A stretch of DNA of 45,868 nt from contig JAFRZL010000039.1 of assembly GCA_017442535.1 (NCBI GenBank), positions 1-45,868 on the forward strand, in the 5' to 3' direction. Under the pieces are notes generated by a model. That model saw only the letters and a program-made list of their open reading frames with translations, ran no database searches and was not told the origin of the DNA. The stretch is from Bacillota bacterium (GTDB taxonomy: Bacteria > Bacillota > Clostridia > Lachnospirales > Bianqueaceae). Below, piece after piece: positions 1 to 7,847 of this stretch (positions are counted from its first letter, which is position 1; the number at the start of each line of letters is the position of its first letter). A program made the position numbers and the translations under genes.

Positions 1-27
1 AGGAAGAGGAAGAGGAAGAGGAAGAAG
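1..27 (+). repeat. GGAAGA hexanucleotide tandem repeat
   Basis: About four perfect copies of a 6-bp unit sit at the window edge and encode Glu-Glu repeats in the cyclophilin gene. Because the unit is a multiple of three, copy-number changes would alter only the length of the acidic tail. The true length of the array is cut off by the edge. Confidence 0.7.
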
Positions 28-626
28 GCTTTACCACCAAGAAGCTTTTCTGGATCGTAACAGGCGTCATTGTCATCGCCGGCATCATTATCTGGATGAT
101 CGCTACCAAGCCCTGGAATCTGCTGCGCAAAACCTACGCGGATATCAAGATAAAGGATTACGGCACGATCACCGTGGAGCTGGACTATCGGCATGCCCCG
201 ATCACGACCGCCAATTTTGTCGAGCTCGCCGAGAGCGGTTTCTATGACGGGCTGACCTTCCACCGGATCATGAACGGCTTCATGATGCAGGGCGGCGATC
301 CGCAGCATAACGGCTACGGCGGCAGCGCTAAGACGATCAAGGGTGAATTCTCGGCAAATGGCGTCAAGAATCCCAATTCCCACAAGCGCGGCGCGATCTC
401 TATGGCGCGTGGTTCTAACAGCATGGATTCCGCGAGCAGCCAGTTCTTTATCATGCAGCAGGACAATAATACGCTGGACGGTTATTATGCCTGCTTCGGC
501 TATGTTACTTCCGGAATCGAGATCGTGGACAAGATCTGTGCAGACGCCAAACCGACAGACAATAACGGTACGATCCCTTATGAAGAGCAGCCCGTGATCG
601 AGTCCATCGTCATCAGGCATCACTAA
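3..626 (+). CDS. Membrane-anchored cyclophilin-type peptidyl-prolyl isomerase (5' partial)
   Basis: The reading frame is open to the left edge, so the start lies outside the window. From the edge it encodes a run of eight glutamates, a short basic segment (TKK) and one hydrophobic helix (bases 45-101). A complete cyclophilin domain follows, with the family signatures FHRIMNGFMMQGGDP, GAISMAR and SQFFI. Cyclophilins catalyse cis/trans isomerisation of Xaa-Pro bonds. The single N-terminal helix with an acidic tail on one side and a positive flank suggests an enzyme tethered to the membrane with its catalytic domain outside, assisting folding of exported proteins. The ATG at base 96 lies inside the helix and is unlikely to be the start. 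A strong intrinsic terminator follows the stop. The family call is certain; the topology is inferred. Confidence 0.92.
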   Translation, partial: EEEEEEEEGFTTKKLFWIVTGVIVIAGIIIWMIATKPWNLLRKTYADIKIKDYGTITVELDYRHAPITTANFVELAESGFYDGLTFHRIMNGFMMQGGDPQHNGYGGSAKTIKGEFSANGVKNPNSHKRGAISMARGSNSMDSASSQFFIMQQDNNTLDGYYACFGYVTSGIEIVDKICADAKPTDNNGTIPYEEQPVIESIVIRHH

Positions 627-654
627 GAGCCTGTTATCTGATCCGTATTCATTC

Positions 655-689
655 CGGCCGGTCATTTCCTCAAATGGCCGGCCGTTTTT
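655..689 (+). terminator. Intrinsic terminator after the cyclophilin gene
   Basis: A 13-bp stem (655-667 with 672-684, one G-U pair) with a CCTC loop is followed directly by TTTTT. It lies 28 bases after the cyclophilin stop. It overlaps an upstream ATG at 674, which argues against that ATG as the start of the next gene. Confidence 0.93.
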
Positions 690-709
690 CAAGAAAGGAG
701 CACCGAAAA

Positions 710-1063
710 ATGGCTTCAACCAAAGCATATCTGGATTATATCCTGGATCAGCTGTCCGAGTTGGAAGACATCACCTGCCGGCCCATGATGGGCGAATACA
801 TCCTCTACTACCGCGGTAAAGCCTTCGGCGGGATCTATGATGACCGCTTTCTCGTCAAACCCGTAAAGGCCGCCGCAGCCATGATGCCGGAAGCAAGCCT
901 TGAAATACCCTATGAGGGAGCCAAGGGTATGCTCTTGGTCGATGATGTCGAAGACCGCGGATTCCTGCGCGATCTGGTAGAGGCGATGTATGAAGAGCTC
1001 CCCTACCCGAAGCAAAAAAGAAAGCCGCTCCATAAAGAAGGACCGGAGCGTCATTTCGTCTGA
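710..1063 (+). CDS. TfoX/Sxy N-terminal-domain protein
   Basis: A 117-residue protein made up of one TfoX N-terminal-type domain: an N-terminal helix, then the family pattern RPMMGEYILYYRGKAFGGI, a lysine-containing strand (FLVKP) and a C-terminal helix. In gamma-proteobacteria TfoX/Sxy proteins regulate competence. In Firmicutes stand-alone N-domain proteins are common and their role is unknown, so no competence role is claimed. The start at 710 is chosen because AAAGGAG lies at a proper distance upstream, whereas the in-frame ATG at 674 sits inside the terminator hairpin. A basic tail (KQKRKP) ends the protein. The decayed methyltransferase gene starts 15 bases downstream. Confidence 0.82.
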   Translation: MASTKAYLDYILDQLSELEDITCRPMMGEYILYYRGKAFGGIYDDRFLVKPVKAAAAMMPEASLEIPYEGAKGMLLVDDVEDRGFLRDLVEAMYEELPYPKQKRKPLHKEGPERHFV

Positions 1064-1078
1064 AAGGGGGATCTCACC

Positions 1079-1539
1079 ATGTCTGAACTATCTCCCGATA
1101 ATCAGAATCTGATCGCATTCTGGGACAAAGCCTTCTCCATGAAGGATGAGGGCCTCACGGATACTCCCGATCCGGATGGCTGCAGCAAGCCCCTTCTGAC
1201 ACCTACGACGGCTTTATCTGCTCCGATGTACTGGATGTGGTTCCTCCGGAAACCGCGCTTGAAATCATTCGTGAATCCGCGCGGATCATCCGGCGTGACG
1301 CCACTGTCGTGATCGGCATGAATTATTATCTTTCCCCGGAAGCGGCCTCCGCTAAAGGAATGGATCTGACAGCCGGAAAACTGTTATATATCAATAACGT
1401 ACTGCGGCTCGTCTCACGTTCGGACGGGGAGTGGGAACAGATTTTCTCCCCCTGGTACAGGGTGGATAAACTGGAGCATTTTGCATGGCCGCACGAAGAG
1501 TCCGAAACAAGGCGTCTCTTCTATCTGCGCCGCATCTAA
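1079..1539 (+). pseudogene. Decayed class I SAM-dependent methyltransferase
   Basis: The gene keeps a good ribosome site (AAAGGGGG) and an intact N-terminus (MSELSPDNQNLIAFWDKAF). Its reading then moves from frame 2 to frame 1 near base 1177, where CCGGATGGCTG reads as a Pro-Asp-Trp-Leu motif with one base missing. Frame 1 continues with DTYDGFICSDVLDVVPPE and GMNYYLSPEAA and ends at 1539, resembling the C-terminal half of small class I methyltransferases. The total of about 153 codons is much shorter than the roughly 230 expected. The glycine-rich SAM-binding motif (ExGxGxG) is absent between the two parts, so an internal deletion accompanies the frameshift. The product cannot bind SAM in the usual way. 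The two frames should not be annotated as separate genes. Confidence 0.8.
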
Positions 1540-1551
1540 AAGACAAATCAA

Positions 1552-1578
1552 TAGAGCCCGGGATCCGGGCTCTATTTT
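1552..1578 (+). terminator. Intrinsic terminator after the methyltransferase remnant
   Basis: A 10-bp GC-rich stem (1552-1561 with 1565-1574, loop GAT) is followed by a short T run. It lies between convergent transcription units. A second, weaker hairpin (CACCG/CGGTG, 1603-1615) with a T run on the minus strand may serve the opposite operon. Confidence 0.8.
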
Positions 1579-1623
1579 AATCGTATTAATGGGAGAAAAA
1601 CTCACCGGGACGGTGCCCCGAAG

Positions 1624-2058
1624 TTAATCATAAAGTTCCCTTGTCAGACGCGCTTTCAGCAGCTCGTACCGCAGCCGCTTCTCTTCGCTTGCGAAATGAG
1701 TCTCGCGGAACTGCTCGGTGACGTTACTGTAATCAAGGATCTGCGGCAGGAATTGTTCGCTCGTCAGGTCAAATGCATGGCCGTCCACCACGTTAAAGCA
1801 ATGATAGCTCCCGTCGGGCAGCAGTATGCCGTCGACTCTGCCGCCCAGCAGATCCTGCACCAGGAATGCAGTGATCGAGCACTGCCCGAGAGTCGGATTC
1901 GCCTCCGACCAGTCTGCGCGCATTCTCGGCGCACAGGTATCCGCGCGCCAGCATTTCAGCAGTTTATCATAAAGGTCGTATGCCGTCCGGATCCCCGGGC
2001 AGCCGTCCGCACGTACTTGCATGGCTTCTTCCCAGCCGTAGAAATTCGCATGATCCAT
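1624..2058 (-). CDS. YunG-like conserved protein
   Basis: A 144-residue soluble protein resembling Bacillus YunG and relatives, whose biochemical role is not established. The recognisable block runs from about residue 50: W..ANPTLGQC (Cys60), ITAFLVQD, then SYHCFN (His86) and HAFDLTSEQF (Asp97). The ordered Cys-His-Asp set resembles the catalytic triad of papain/transglutaminase-like folds, so a cysteine hydrolase or transferase activity is a reasonable inference. It is the last gene of the eight-gene minus-strand operon. Its ATG follows the stop of the CcdA-TlpA gene by nine bases, with AGGAGAG overlapping that stop. Confidence 0.6.
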   Translation of the reverse strand: MDHANFYGWEEAMQVRADGCPGIRTAYDLYDKLLKCWRADTCAPRMRADWSEANPTLGQCSITAFLVQDLLGGRVDGILLPDGSYHCFNVVDGHAFDLTSEQFLPQILDYSNVTEQFRETHFASEEKRLRYELLKARLTRELYD

Positions 2059-2067
2059 GTCTCTCTC

Positions 2068-3402
2068 CTATTCATAAACGCCCCGCAGCGTCAGGTCGAT
2101 GATCTTCTCCATCGTCTCATACGACATGGAGCCGGTAACATAGCCAAAGATATTTCCTTCCCTGTCGATCATAAAGGTCGTCGGAAAAGCCGAGATGTAA
2201 TAGTCTCTCACCACTTTTCCATCCATGTCCATCGCAACGGGATAGGTATATCCGTTTTCCGCGAGGAAATTGGCCACATACTTATCGCTGCCTTCGCTGC
2301 CCATGCCCGGCGAGGCCAGTCCGAGGATCACAACCTCGCTGTCTTCGGTATTGTATTTCTCGTACAGCTTCTGAATATCCGGCATTTCGGCGCGGCAGGG
2401 CGGGCACCAGGTCGCCCAGAAGTTCAGGAAAACGATTTTGCCGCGATAGTCCGCCAGACTATGTTCCGCGCCATACTGGTCTTTGAGAGTGAAATCAGGG
2501 GCCGGCTCCAGGTCGGATCCGCTTTCCTCTCCGGAGGATTCTTCCTGAGATTCCGGCTGCGATTCCACTATGGATTCCACAGCGGAGGATTCCTCTGCAG
2601 AGACTTCCGGAACGGATTCTGCCATGGAAGACACGGCGGAAGACTCCTCTGCAGATGATTCTTCTGCCGTGGTGGCCTGGGCAAGCCAGCCGCTCATCCG
2701 GTTCATCAGGCCGGTCACCATCAGGATCCCCATCAGGATCATAATGACCGCACCGATCCTGACCGTGTACTGCACCACTTTCCGGTGTTTGCGGAAGAGC
2801 TCCAGCAGCGATGTGGTAAAGAGGCCGACCGCCAGGAAAGGCAGTATAAAGCCGATCGTATAAACTCCGACAAGCAGCAGTCCCCTGGCCCGCGAGGCTG
2901 AAGTAGCCGCCATCAGCAGTACGCCGGAGAGTACCGGTCCGATGCAGGGCGTCCAGGCAAAGCTGAAGATAAAGCCCATGATGAGCGCTGTGAACGGGGA
3001 CATGGTCAGGCGGTCCGTTCGCCAGGGGAGCCTGCGTTCTTTCTCCACAAAGCCGATCTGCCCGAACACACCCAGCTGGTACAGCCCGAAGAGAATCAGG
3101 ATGACCCCGCCGATCCGAGCGAAAATCATCTGGTTTGCGTTGAAGAACTTTCCTAACGCTGTCATTCCCAGCGCAAGCCCCATAAAGGCAAAGCTGATGC
3201 CAAGCGTAAAGAAAAGCGTATTCAGCGCTACTTTCCCACGCGGGTAATACATCTGCCCCTGCTCGTCCCTGACCGCCGCGCCGCCCGACAAATACCCCAT
3301 ATAGAGGGGGATCAGCGGCAGTACGCAGGGTGAGAAAAAGCTGAGCAGGCCCTGCACAAAGACGGAAAGCGCAGGGATATCTACATCAAACGTAAAATTC
3401 AT
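2068..3402 (-). CDS. CcdA (DsbD-like) membrane thiol transporter fused to TlpA/ResA thioredoxin
   Basis: A 444-residue fusion. Residues 1 to about 235 form a CcdA/DsbD-type bundle of six membrane helices with the paired cysteines in FSPCVLP (Cys26) and WTPCIGP (Cys153), which pass reducing equivalents from cytosolic thioredoxin across the membrane. A Ser/Glu-rich linker of some 55 residues (about 240-295) follows. The C-terminal TlpA/ResA-like thioredoxin domain has a WCPPC active site (Trp332-Cys336). The inferred role is delivery of electrons to outer-face disulfides or extracytoplasmic redox partners. The start at 3402 (MNFTFD) has GAAAGG upstream and leaves eight bases after the preceding stop; a further upstream ATG would overlap the esterase gene and has no ribosome site. 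Confidence 0.9.
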   Translation of the reverse strand: MNFTFDVDIPALSVFVQGLLSFFSPCVLPLIPLYMGYLSGGAAVRDEQGQMYYPRGKVALNTLFFTLGISFAFMGLALGMTALGKFFNANQMIFARIGGVILILFGLYQLGVFGQIGFVEKERRLPWRTDRLTMSPFTALIMGFIFSFAWTPCIGPVLSGVLLMAATSASRARGLLLVGVYTIGFILPFLAVGLFTTSLLELFRKHRKVVQYTVRIGAVIMILMGILMVTGLMNRMSGWLAQATTAEESSAEESSAVSSMAESVPEVSAEESSAVESIVESQPESQEESSGEESGSDLEPAPDFTLKDQYGAEHSLADYRGKIVFLNFWATWCPPCRAEMPDIQKLYEKYNTEDSEVVILGLASPGMGSEGSDKYVANFLAENGYTYPVAMDMDGKVVRDYYISAFPTTFMIDREGNIFGYVTGSMSYETMEKIIDLTLRGVYE

Positions 3403-3410
3403 GAATTTGC

Positions 3411-4100
3411 TTACCTTTCTGCCGGAAGCCGGCCAAGGCACCAGGCAAAGCCTTTGGCCAGGCGCAGTTCGGGCTCACGGAAATGATTACCCGGATTCCA
3501 TTCCAGGACACAGGGGATCCCGGCGAGGTTCAGGTTCTGCTCCTGCCGGCGGATGGCCTCTCCCACCGTTGACATCAGCGGATTCCTGGTACGTTCCTCG
3601 CGGTCTCCGAGGCTCAGATAGGCCGCCTCGGCCAGGAAGGGCTGTGTTTCGGTAAATTCCTTCCAGCCCGGGAACCATACGGAAGGCGATGCCGCCGCTA
3701 CGCTCCGGAACACATCCGTCCGGTACCCGCACCAGAGGGCGAAAAGGCCGGCAAGCGAATAGCCTCCGACAATCGCAGGAATTGCCGCGGACAGGCCGTA
3801 ACGGTCCCTGATCGCGGGCAGAACCTCCCCGATGATGCTCTGAAGCGTCCCGGCCGCGCCGCTGCCAAAGGCTTCTTTACCGAAGACCGGCGGGGCTTCC
3901 CAGGGAGACAGCTCCCTGTTCCAGTCTTTGACCGGATAGCATGCCAGGACGAAGGACCGGTCTGTCAGTGTGCGGATCAGCGCCGCTTCCTGCCGGATCC
4001 TCTCTTCGTTCATTCCTTCTTCCGGCCAAAGCAGCAGCGCCTCCGCACCGGGCATGGCTTCCGCCGGCACCTCCAATTGGCTGATCATCCACTTGTCCAT
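3411..4100 (-). CDS. Putative alpha/beta-hydrolase esterase (esterase D / IroE-like)
   Basis: A 229-residue protein of the putative-esterase (PF00756-type) alpha/beta hydrolase group. The nucleophile elbow is GGYSLAG (Ser115), the acid is probably Asp166 in SLGDRE, and the base is His206 in GNHF. This arrangement is typical of enterochelin-esterase-like and S-formylglutathione-hydrolase-like enzymes. No signal peptide is present, so it acts in the cytoplasm. The substrate cannot be read from sequence. It lies three bases downstream of an unrecognised gene and eight bases upstream of the CcdA-TlpA gene in one operon. Confidence 0.8.
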   Translation of the reverse strand: MDKWMISQLEVPAEAMPGAEALLLWPEEGMNEERIRQEAALIRTLTDRSFVLACYPVKDWNRELSPWEAPPVFGKEAFGSGAAGTLQSIIGEVLPAIRDRYGLSAAIPAIVGGYSLAGLFALWCGYRTDVFRSVAAASPSVWFPGWKEFTETQPFLAEAAYLSLGDREERTRNPLMSTVGEAIRRQEQNLNLAGIPCVLEWNPGNHFREPELRLAKGFAWCLGRLPAER

Positions 4101-4103
4101 GGT

Positions 4104-4757
4104 TTATCCGAGATTGAAATAATCCGGCAGGATCAGGAAGCCGCCGTTCGTTCCGGGAATGGTGTCGAAATGGCTGGGAGGATTCACCGCCATCCAGTCC
4201 CGGATCGCCTCTGAATCGCCCTCTTCCGTCCTGCGGATATTGACATTGGTGCGCGGCTCCTCAAAATAGCTGAAAAGCACGTCCTCATGCAGAGAAATAA
4301 ACTGGTAGCGGTCGCCCTTAAAGATCCCTTCCCGAACGATCGCGAAATGATGATAGACATATTCAAACATCAGATCATGATTCAGGTAGGCGATGCGGCC
4401 AACGCGGCGTTCCGGTGCGTGCGGACGGATCCAGTCCTCACTGTCCTCCGGCACCTGGTGCCAGTAGATCGGATACATGGGCGCCCACAGGACGGGCTCG
4501 CCTTTCTCCGGCCACGGCATCAGCAGGTCGTCTAAGGGGCTCATAAAGGTCTCCGGACCATAAGCTTCACCGAGGGCCTCATAGTACAGAAAAAGCTGCC
4601 TTCCGTGGTAGTAAAGCCCCACCGTCATCATCCGTTCCGCGGCACGCAGTTCCTCCGCCAGATCACGGCACCGTTCAACTGCGTTCCGGATCATCCCCTG
4701 ATCATCCGTATTCAGGCAGGCCCTGAATTCCTGCCGGAAAACTTTTTGTTTCATCAT
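4104..4757 (-). CDS. Uncharacterised soluble protein
   Basis: I do not recognise this 217-residue protein. It has no signal peptide or membrane segment. It is rich in aromatic residues and histidine, with notable stretches YYHGRQLFLYYEALGE (about 48-63), MYPIYWHQVP (about 95) and FEYVYHHFAIVREG (about 129-142). The repeated Tyr/His clusters suggest a small-molecule pocket but no catalytic motif is clear. Ribosome site AGGAGG overlaps the stop of the upstream RNA methyltransferase gene, six bases away, so it is co-transcribed and probably coupled. The esterase gene follows after three bases; a joint role with the esterase is possible but unsupported. Confidence 0.75.
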   Translation of the reverse strand: MMKQKVFRQEFRACLNTDDQGMIRNAVERCRDLAEELRAAERMMTVGLYYHGRQLFLYYEALGEAYGPETFMSPLDDLLMPWPEKGEPVLWAPMYPIYWHQVPEDSEDWIRPHAPERRVGRIAYLNHDLMFEYVYHHFAIVREGIFKGDRYQFISLHEDVLFSYFEEPRTNVNIRRTEEGDSEAIRDWMAVNPPSHFDTIPGTNGGFLILPDYFNLG

Positions 4758-4763
4758 AGCCTC

Positions 4764-5600
4764 CTATTGATTGTGCAAACTGAGCTGCCAGAAAGCGACC
4801 GCGCTCGCGGCAGCCACATTCAGTGAATCCACCTCATTGCTCATGGGGATCCGTACCACATAGTCACTCGCCTCAATGGTACGTTCCTCCAGCCCATATC
4901 CTTCCGAACCCAACAGGATCGCGAGCTTATCCGTCTGCGTCAGAACCGGATCATCGATCCGGAGCGAATCATCCCGCAAAGCCATCGCGGCTACCTTAAA
5001 GCCCATGCGGCGCAGCCTCTCCATGCCTTTACCGGGCCAATCCTCAGGCGTCTCGCCAAGCCTTGCCCATGGAATCTGGAACACCGTTCCCATGCTGACC
5101 CTGGCGGACCGCCGGTACAGAGGATCGCTGCAGCCCGGTGTAAGCAGCACTGCCTCCATATACAGGGCGGCCGCCGAGCGGAAGATCGCACCGACATTGG
5201 TCGGATTCATGATATTATCCAGAACTACGATCCGCCTTGCGTCCCGGCAGATTTCTTCTGCAACTTTAGGCTCGGGCCTCCGCATAGCGCAGAGGATCCC
5301 CCTGGTCAGAGGGAAGCCGGTCAGCTGCGTCAGTACCGGCAGATCCGCCGTATACACCGGGACCTGCGGACAGCGCGCCAGCAGTGGCGCCGCCTGGGTG
5401 TGAATATGTTTTCTCTCAAGCAGGAACGAAAGGGGCTCGCACCCGGCATCCAGCGCCCGCTCGATCACATGCGGACTCTCCGCGATAAAAAGTCCCCTCT
5501 TGTCGGGCTCCATAAAATGATTCAGCTGCCCCTCGGTCAATCTGGCATAAATATCCAGTTCGGGCGCCTCATAATCGGTAATTTCGATGATCTCAGACAT
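4764..5600 (-). CDS. SpoU/TrmH-family RNA 2'-O-methyltransferase
   Basis: A 278-residue SPOUT-class methyltransferase that probably methylates a ribose 2'-OH in rRNA or tRNA using SAM. The N-terminal part contains a substrate-binding-like region (LFIAESPHVIERAL, residues 37-50). The three SpoU motifs are complete: NPTNVGAIFRSA (132-143), ILLGSEGYGL (228-237) and IPMSNEVDSLNVAAASAV (251-268), with the trefoil-knot asparagine and glutamate present. The start at 5600 overlaps the end of the HD gene by eight bases (CATGTCTGA) and has GGGAGG upstream; in-frame codons further up have no ribosome site. The target nucleotide cannot be predicted. Confidence 0.92.
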   Translation of the reverse strand: MSEIIEITDYEAPELDIYARLTEGQLNHFMEPDKRGLFIAESPHVIERALDAGCEPLSFLLERKHIHTQAAPLLARCPQVPVYTADLPVLTQLTGFPLTRGILCAMRRPEPKVAEEICRDARRIVVLDNIMNPTNVGAIFRSAAALYMEAVLLTPGCSDPLYRRSARVSMGTVFQIPWARLGETPEDWPGKGMERLRRMGFKVAAMALRDDSLRIDDPVLTQTDKLAILLGSEGYGLEERTIEASDYVVRIPMSNEVDSLNVAAASAVAFWQLSLHNQ

Positions 5601-6174
5601 GCTCCGGCGCCTCCCGGCGGATCTTGTCCCGCGTCCAGTCATCGATCAGCTGCCGCAGACGCGTCAGATAAGGTGAGAAGCGCATGTTTTCCTGCCCGTA
5701 GGTGAGCTGCAGGTCATACTCCAGCGGCAGCCAGGTGCCGATATCGGACTCATCATGCGAGATCAGTGCTTCCAACTTATCAAGCGCCTTATACAGCTGC
5801 GCTTCCGGTGTCCGCAGGGCGATCATCTCCTCCAGAAGCCCCATCCACTCCGTACGCTCCGGCTCAGGGAATCCCTGCACCCAGCGGATGAAAATATCAT
5901 CCTCCGAAGCGGCGTCATCCTCCGTCTTCAGGAAAGTCGGAATATCTCCGGTAAAACTCTCTCCCAGGTCGTGGATCAGGCACATCCGTATTACACGGTT
6001 CATATCCAGCCCGGCAAATTCGGATTCGTGCGAGAGTAGCATCGCCATGAGCGAAATCCTCCAGCTGTGATCCGCGACGCTCTCCTTGCGGTCGGGAGAG
6101 GTATAACAATGTCTGGTATTGGTTTTGAGGCGTCCGGCCTGCCCCAGTATCTCCAGGAATTTTTCTTGCTCCAT
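5593..6174 (-). CDS. HD-domain phosphohydrolase (YfbR/HDDC2-like 5'-nucleotidase)
   Basis: A 193-residue single-domain HD protein of the YfbR/HDDC2 type. Characterised members are metal-dependent 5'-deoxyribonucleotidases of nucleotide homeostasis. Metal ligands are visible as ESVADHSW (His36), CLIHDLGE (His68-Asp69) and a later aspartate in the YKALDKLEAL helix. Length and motif order match the family. The start at 6174 is eight bases after the corA stop (TGA GGGCAGTG ATG), where the sequence over the stop can act as ribosome site; the in-frame ATG at 6192 would overlap corA. It overlaps the downstream methyltransferase gene by eight bases. Confidence 0.85.
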   Translation of the reverse strand: MEQEKFLEILGQAGRLKTNTRHCYTSPDRKESVADHSWRISLMAMLLSHESEFAGLDMNRVIRMCLIHDLGESFTGDIPTFLKTEDDAASEDDIFIRWVQGFPEPERTEWMGLLEEMIALRTPEAQLYKALDKLEALISHDESDIGTWLPLEYDLQLTYGQENMRFSPYLTRLRQLIDDWTRDKIRREAPEHV

Positions 6175-6182
6175 CACTGCCC

Positions 6183-7106
6183 TCACAGCCATTTCTTCTT
6201 TTTGAAAAAGATCAGACTGACGATCACGATCACGATACTGACCACGATCACCAGCGGATATCCCCAGGTTTTATCCAACTCCGGCATATAGCGGAAATTC
6301 ATGCCGTACCATCCCACGATCAGCGTCAGCGGCATAAAGATCGTCGTCACGACCGTCAGCAGGGTCATGATACGGTTCTGCCGCACTTCCAGCTGGGTAT
6401 GGTACAGATCGCGCACCTGGATCGTGTGCTCCCAGAGCGAAGCCGCCATATCGTGAAGCCTTCCCATGCGGTTCATGAAAAGATGAAGATAACGCAGATT
6501 ATCCTCGTCAAAAAAGCCGTTTTCATTCTCTTCCAGCTCCTGGGTCATATCGATCAGCTGCTCATAATGCACTCGCAGCTCACGGATCTCACCACGGATT
6601 TCGTTAATGCGGGACAGGTCCACCTGGTCTTTTTCAGTCAGGATTTGGTTCTCGATCTGGTCCAGTTCCAGCTCGTCATACTCCATCATCACCAGGTCCT
6701 TGCTGATGATCTGCTCCAGAAAATCATACAGGAAACGCTCCAGACAAGGCTTTTTCCAACGCTTGGACATGCGGATCGTCTGCACCATTTCCTCCGCCTT
6801 GCCGCTCTCATCCACCAGAACTATGCCCTTTTCATCCAGGGCAAACGCAAACTGATGGCTGTTATGCGTCATGTTTTCACGGTCGGGAATAAAGAATGTC
6901 CCGGTGAGCGAGTCATAATTGACCTCCGCTTTGGTATTATGAATATCCATCGCGTTAACGTCCCATTCCAGGCCCATCTCGAACATCTCTTTATGATCTC
7001 TCCACTCCTGCTCGGACAAAATGGCCACATAGGGCGAGGAGGATGTCTTGCTCCAATCCTCCGGCTCTATGGGAACCAGCTTATCCTCCATCAGATAAAT
7101 CTGCAA
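6183..7106 (-). CDS. corA: CorA-family divalent cation (Mg2+/Co2+) transporter
   Basis: A 307-residue CorA-like channel: a large N-terminal cytoplasmic domain with long helices (about 120-240), then two C-terminal membrane helices joined by the selectivity motif GMN (268-270, in WYGMNF). A basic C-terminus (KKKKWL) stays inside. CorA forms homopentamers that import Mg2+ and sometimes Co2+ or Ni2+. The start is a TTG at 7106: AGGAGGAG lies six bases upstream, overlapping the stop of the preceding gene, while the first ATG five codons later would be too far away. It is the second gene of the operon that begins at 7676. Confidence 0.92.
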   Translation of the reverse strand: MQIYLMEDKLVPIEPEDWSKTSSSPYVAILSEQEWRDHKEMFEMGLEWDVNAMDIHNTKAEVNYDSLTGTFFIPDRENMTHNSHQFAFALDEKGIVLVDESGKAEEMVQTIRMSKRWKKPCLERFLYDFLEQIISKDLVMMEYDELELDQIENQILTEKDQVDLSRINEIRGEIRELRVHYEQLIDMTQELEENENGFFDEDNLRYLHLFMNRMGRLHDMAASLWEHTIQVRDLYHTQLEVRQNRIMTLLTVVTTIFMPLTLIVGWYGMNFRYMPELDKTWGYPLVIVVSIVIVIVSLIFFKKKKWL

Positions 7107-7118
7107 ATGAATCTCCTC

Positions 7119-7676
7119 CTACACGAATAATAAAACGATACCCAGAACCGCCATGATGCATCCGAGCACCCTGAAAAAGATCAGGGCAAATTGTGAAGGC
7201 TCACCGTCTTTGAACAGCCAGCCGATATTCATCTTCCAGGCCAGTTCCGGGACAGAAGCATAAATGCCTCCGAGAATGATCACGAGCAGTCCTGGCCAGA
7301 TCGGGCGGCTGCTCCGGTCCGCATTTTCCTGGCTGTAGTAGGTGCCCAGGATCCTGACCAGTGTGGCCCCGTCAGTGTACTCTTTTTCCCGGAAAGTGCC
7401 GGTATAGGTCCCGCTGTCCCATTTCAGCCCGCGTTCCCACTTGAATGTACAACCATCGGGGTAGCTGATCAGACCATAGCTTCCATCCTGATTCACATTA
7501 TACTCATATTGATAAGCGGTATGGTTATCGGAAATCGTATGCGCGGAAGCATCCACCGTATAGGTGGCATCCCCCTCTGTAAAGATATTATTATGGCAGG
7601 CGCTTAAAAGGCAAATGCCCGCCATCAGAAGAATTACCAAGGTAAAACGCCATTTGTTTTTGCAATAGTGTTTCAT
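7119..7676 (-). CDS. Predicted lipoprotein with two C-terminal membrane helices
   Basis: A 185-residue envelope protein. The N-terminus is a lipoprotein signal (basic MKHYCKNKWR, hydrophobic core, lipobox LLSAC with Cys near residue 27). A short extracytoplasmic beta-rich segment follows (TYTVDASAHTI, CTFKWERG, SGTYTGTF). The C-terminus has two helices around WPGLLVIILGGIYASVPELAW and FFRVLGCIMAVLGIVLLF, separated by KDGEPSQ. The C-terminal pattern resembles the DUF6199-type helical pair, recalled rather than searched. Function unknown. It is the first gene of the operon; its ATG follows GGGAGG and a strong promoter at 7714-7742. Confidence 0.8.
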   Translation of the reverse strand: MKHYCKNKWRFTLVILLMAGICLLSACHNNIFTEGDATYTVDASAHTISDNHTAYQYEYNVNQDGSYGLISYPDGCTFKWERGLKWDSGTYTGTFREKEYTDGATLVRILGTYYSQENADRSSRPIWPGLLVIILGGIYASVPELAWKMNIGWLFKDGEPSQFALIFFRVLGCIMAVLGIVLLFV

Positions 7677-7713
7677 TCAAAGTAACCTCCCTTGCATTCA
7701 AAATTTCACCATC

Positions 7714-7742
7714 ATAGTACTATCATTTCCGCTTTTTGTCAA
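7714..7742 (-). promoter_or_regulatory. Sigma-70-type promoter of the 7676-1624 operon
   Basis: On the minus strand TTGACA (7742-7737), a 17-base spacer and TACTAT (7719-7714). The -10 box is half of a perfect 10-bp palindrome, ATAGTACTAT (7714-7723), which could be an operator. Confidence 0.8.
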
Positions 7743-7788
7743 GAACCGGGGACGTAATTGGTTATGTGCGGCGTTTTTGCGAAAACAA

Positions 7789-7817
7789 TTCCCAAATCCA
7801 TCGGATTATGATATAAT
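7789..7817 (+). promoter_or_regulatory. Extended -10 promoter of the GH36 gene
   Basis: TGA-TATAAT (7809-7817) is a perfect extended -10. The -35 position 17 bases upstream is weak (TTCCCA, 7789-7794). It lies 30 bases before the start codon. Confidence 0.72.
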
Positions 7818-7847
7818 ACAGCCAAAGAAGCAAAGGAGGGTCATACA

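Noticed and set aside
1237..1539. A separate 100-residue gene starting at a GTG.
   Set aside because: Homology continues upstream of the GTG in the same frame (WLQQAPSDTYDGF), so this is the 3' part of a frameshifted methyltransferase, not an independent gene.
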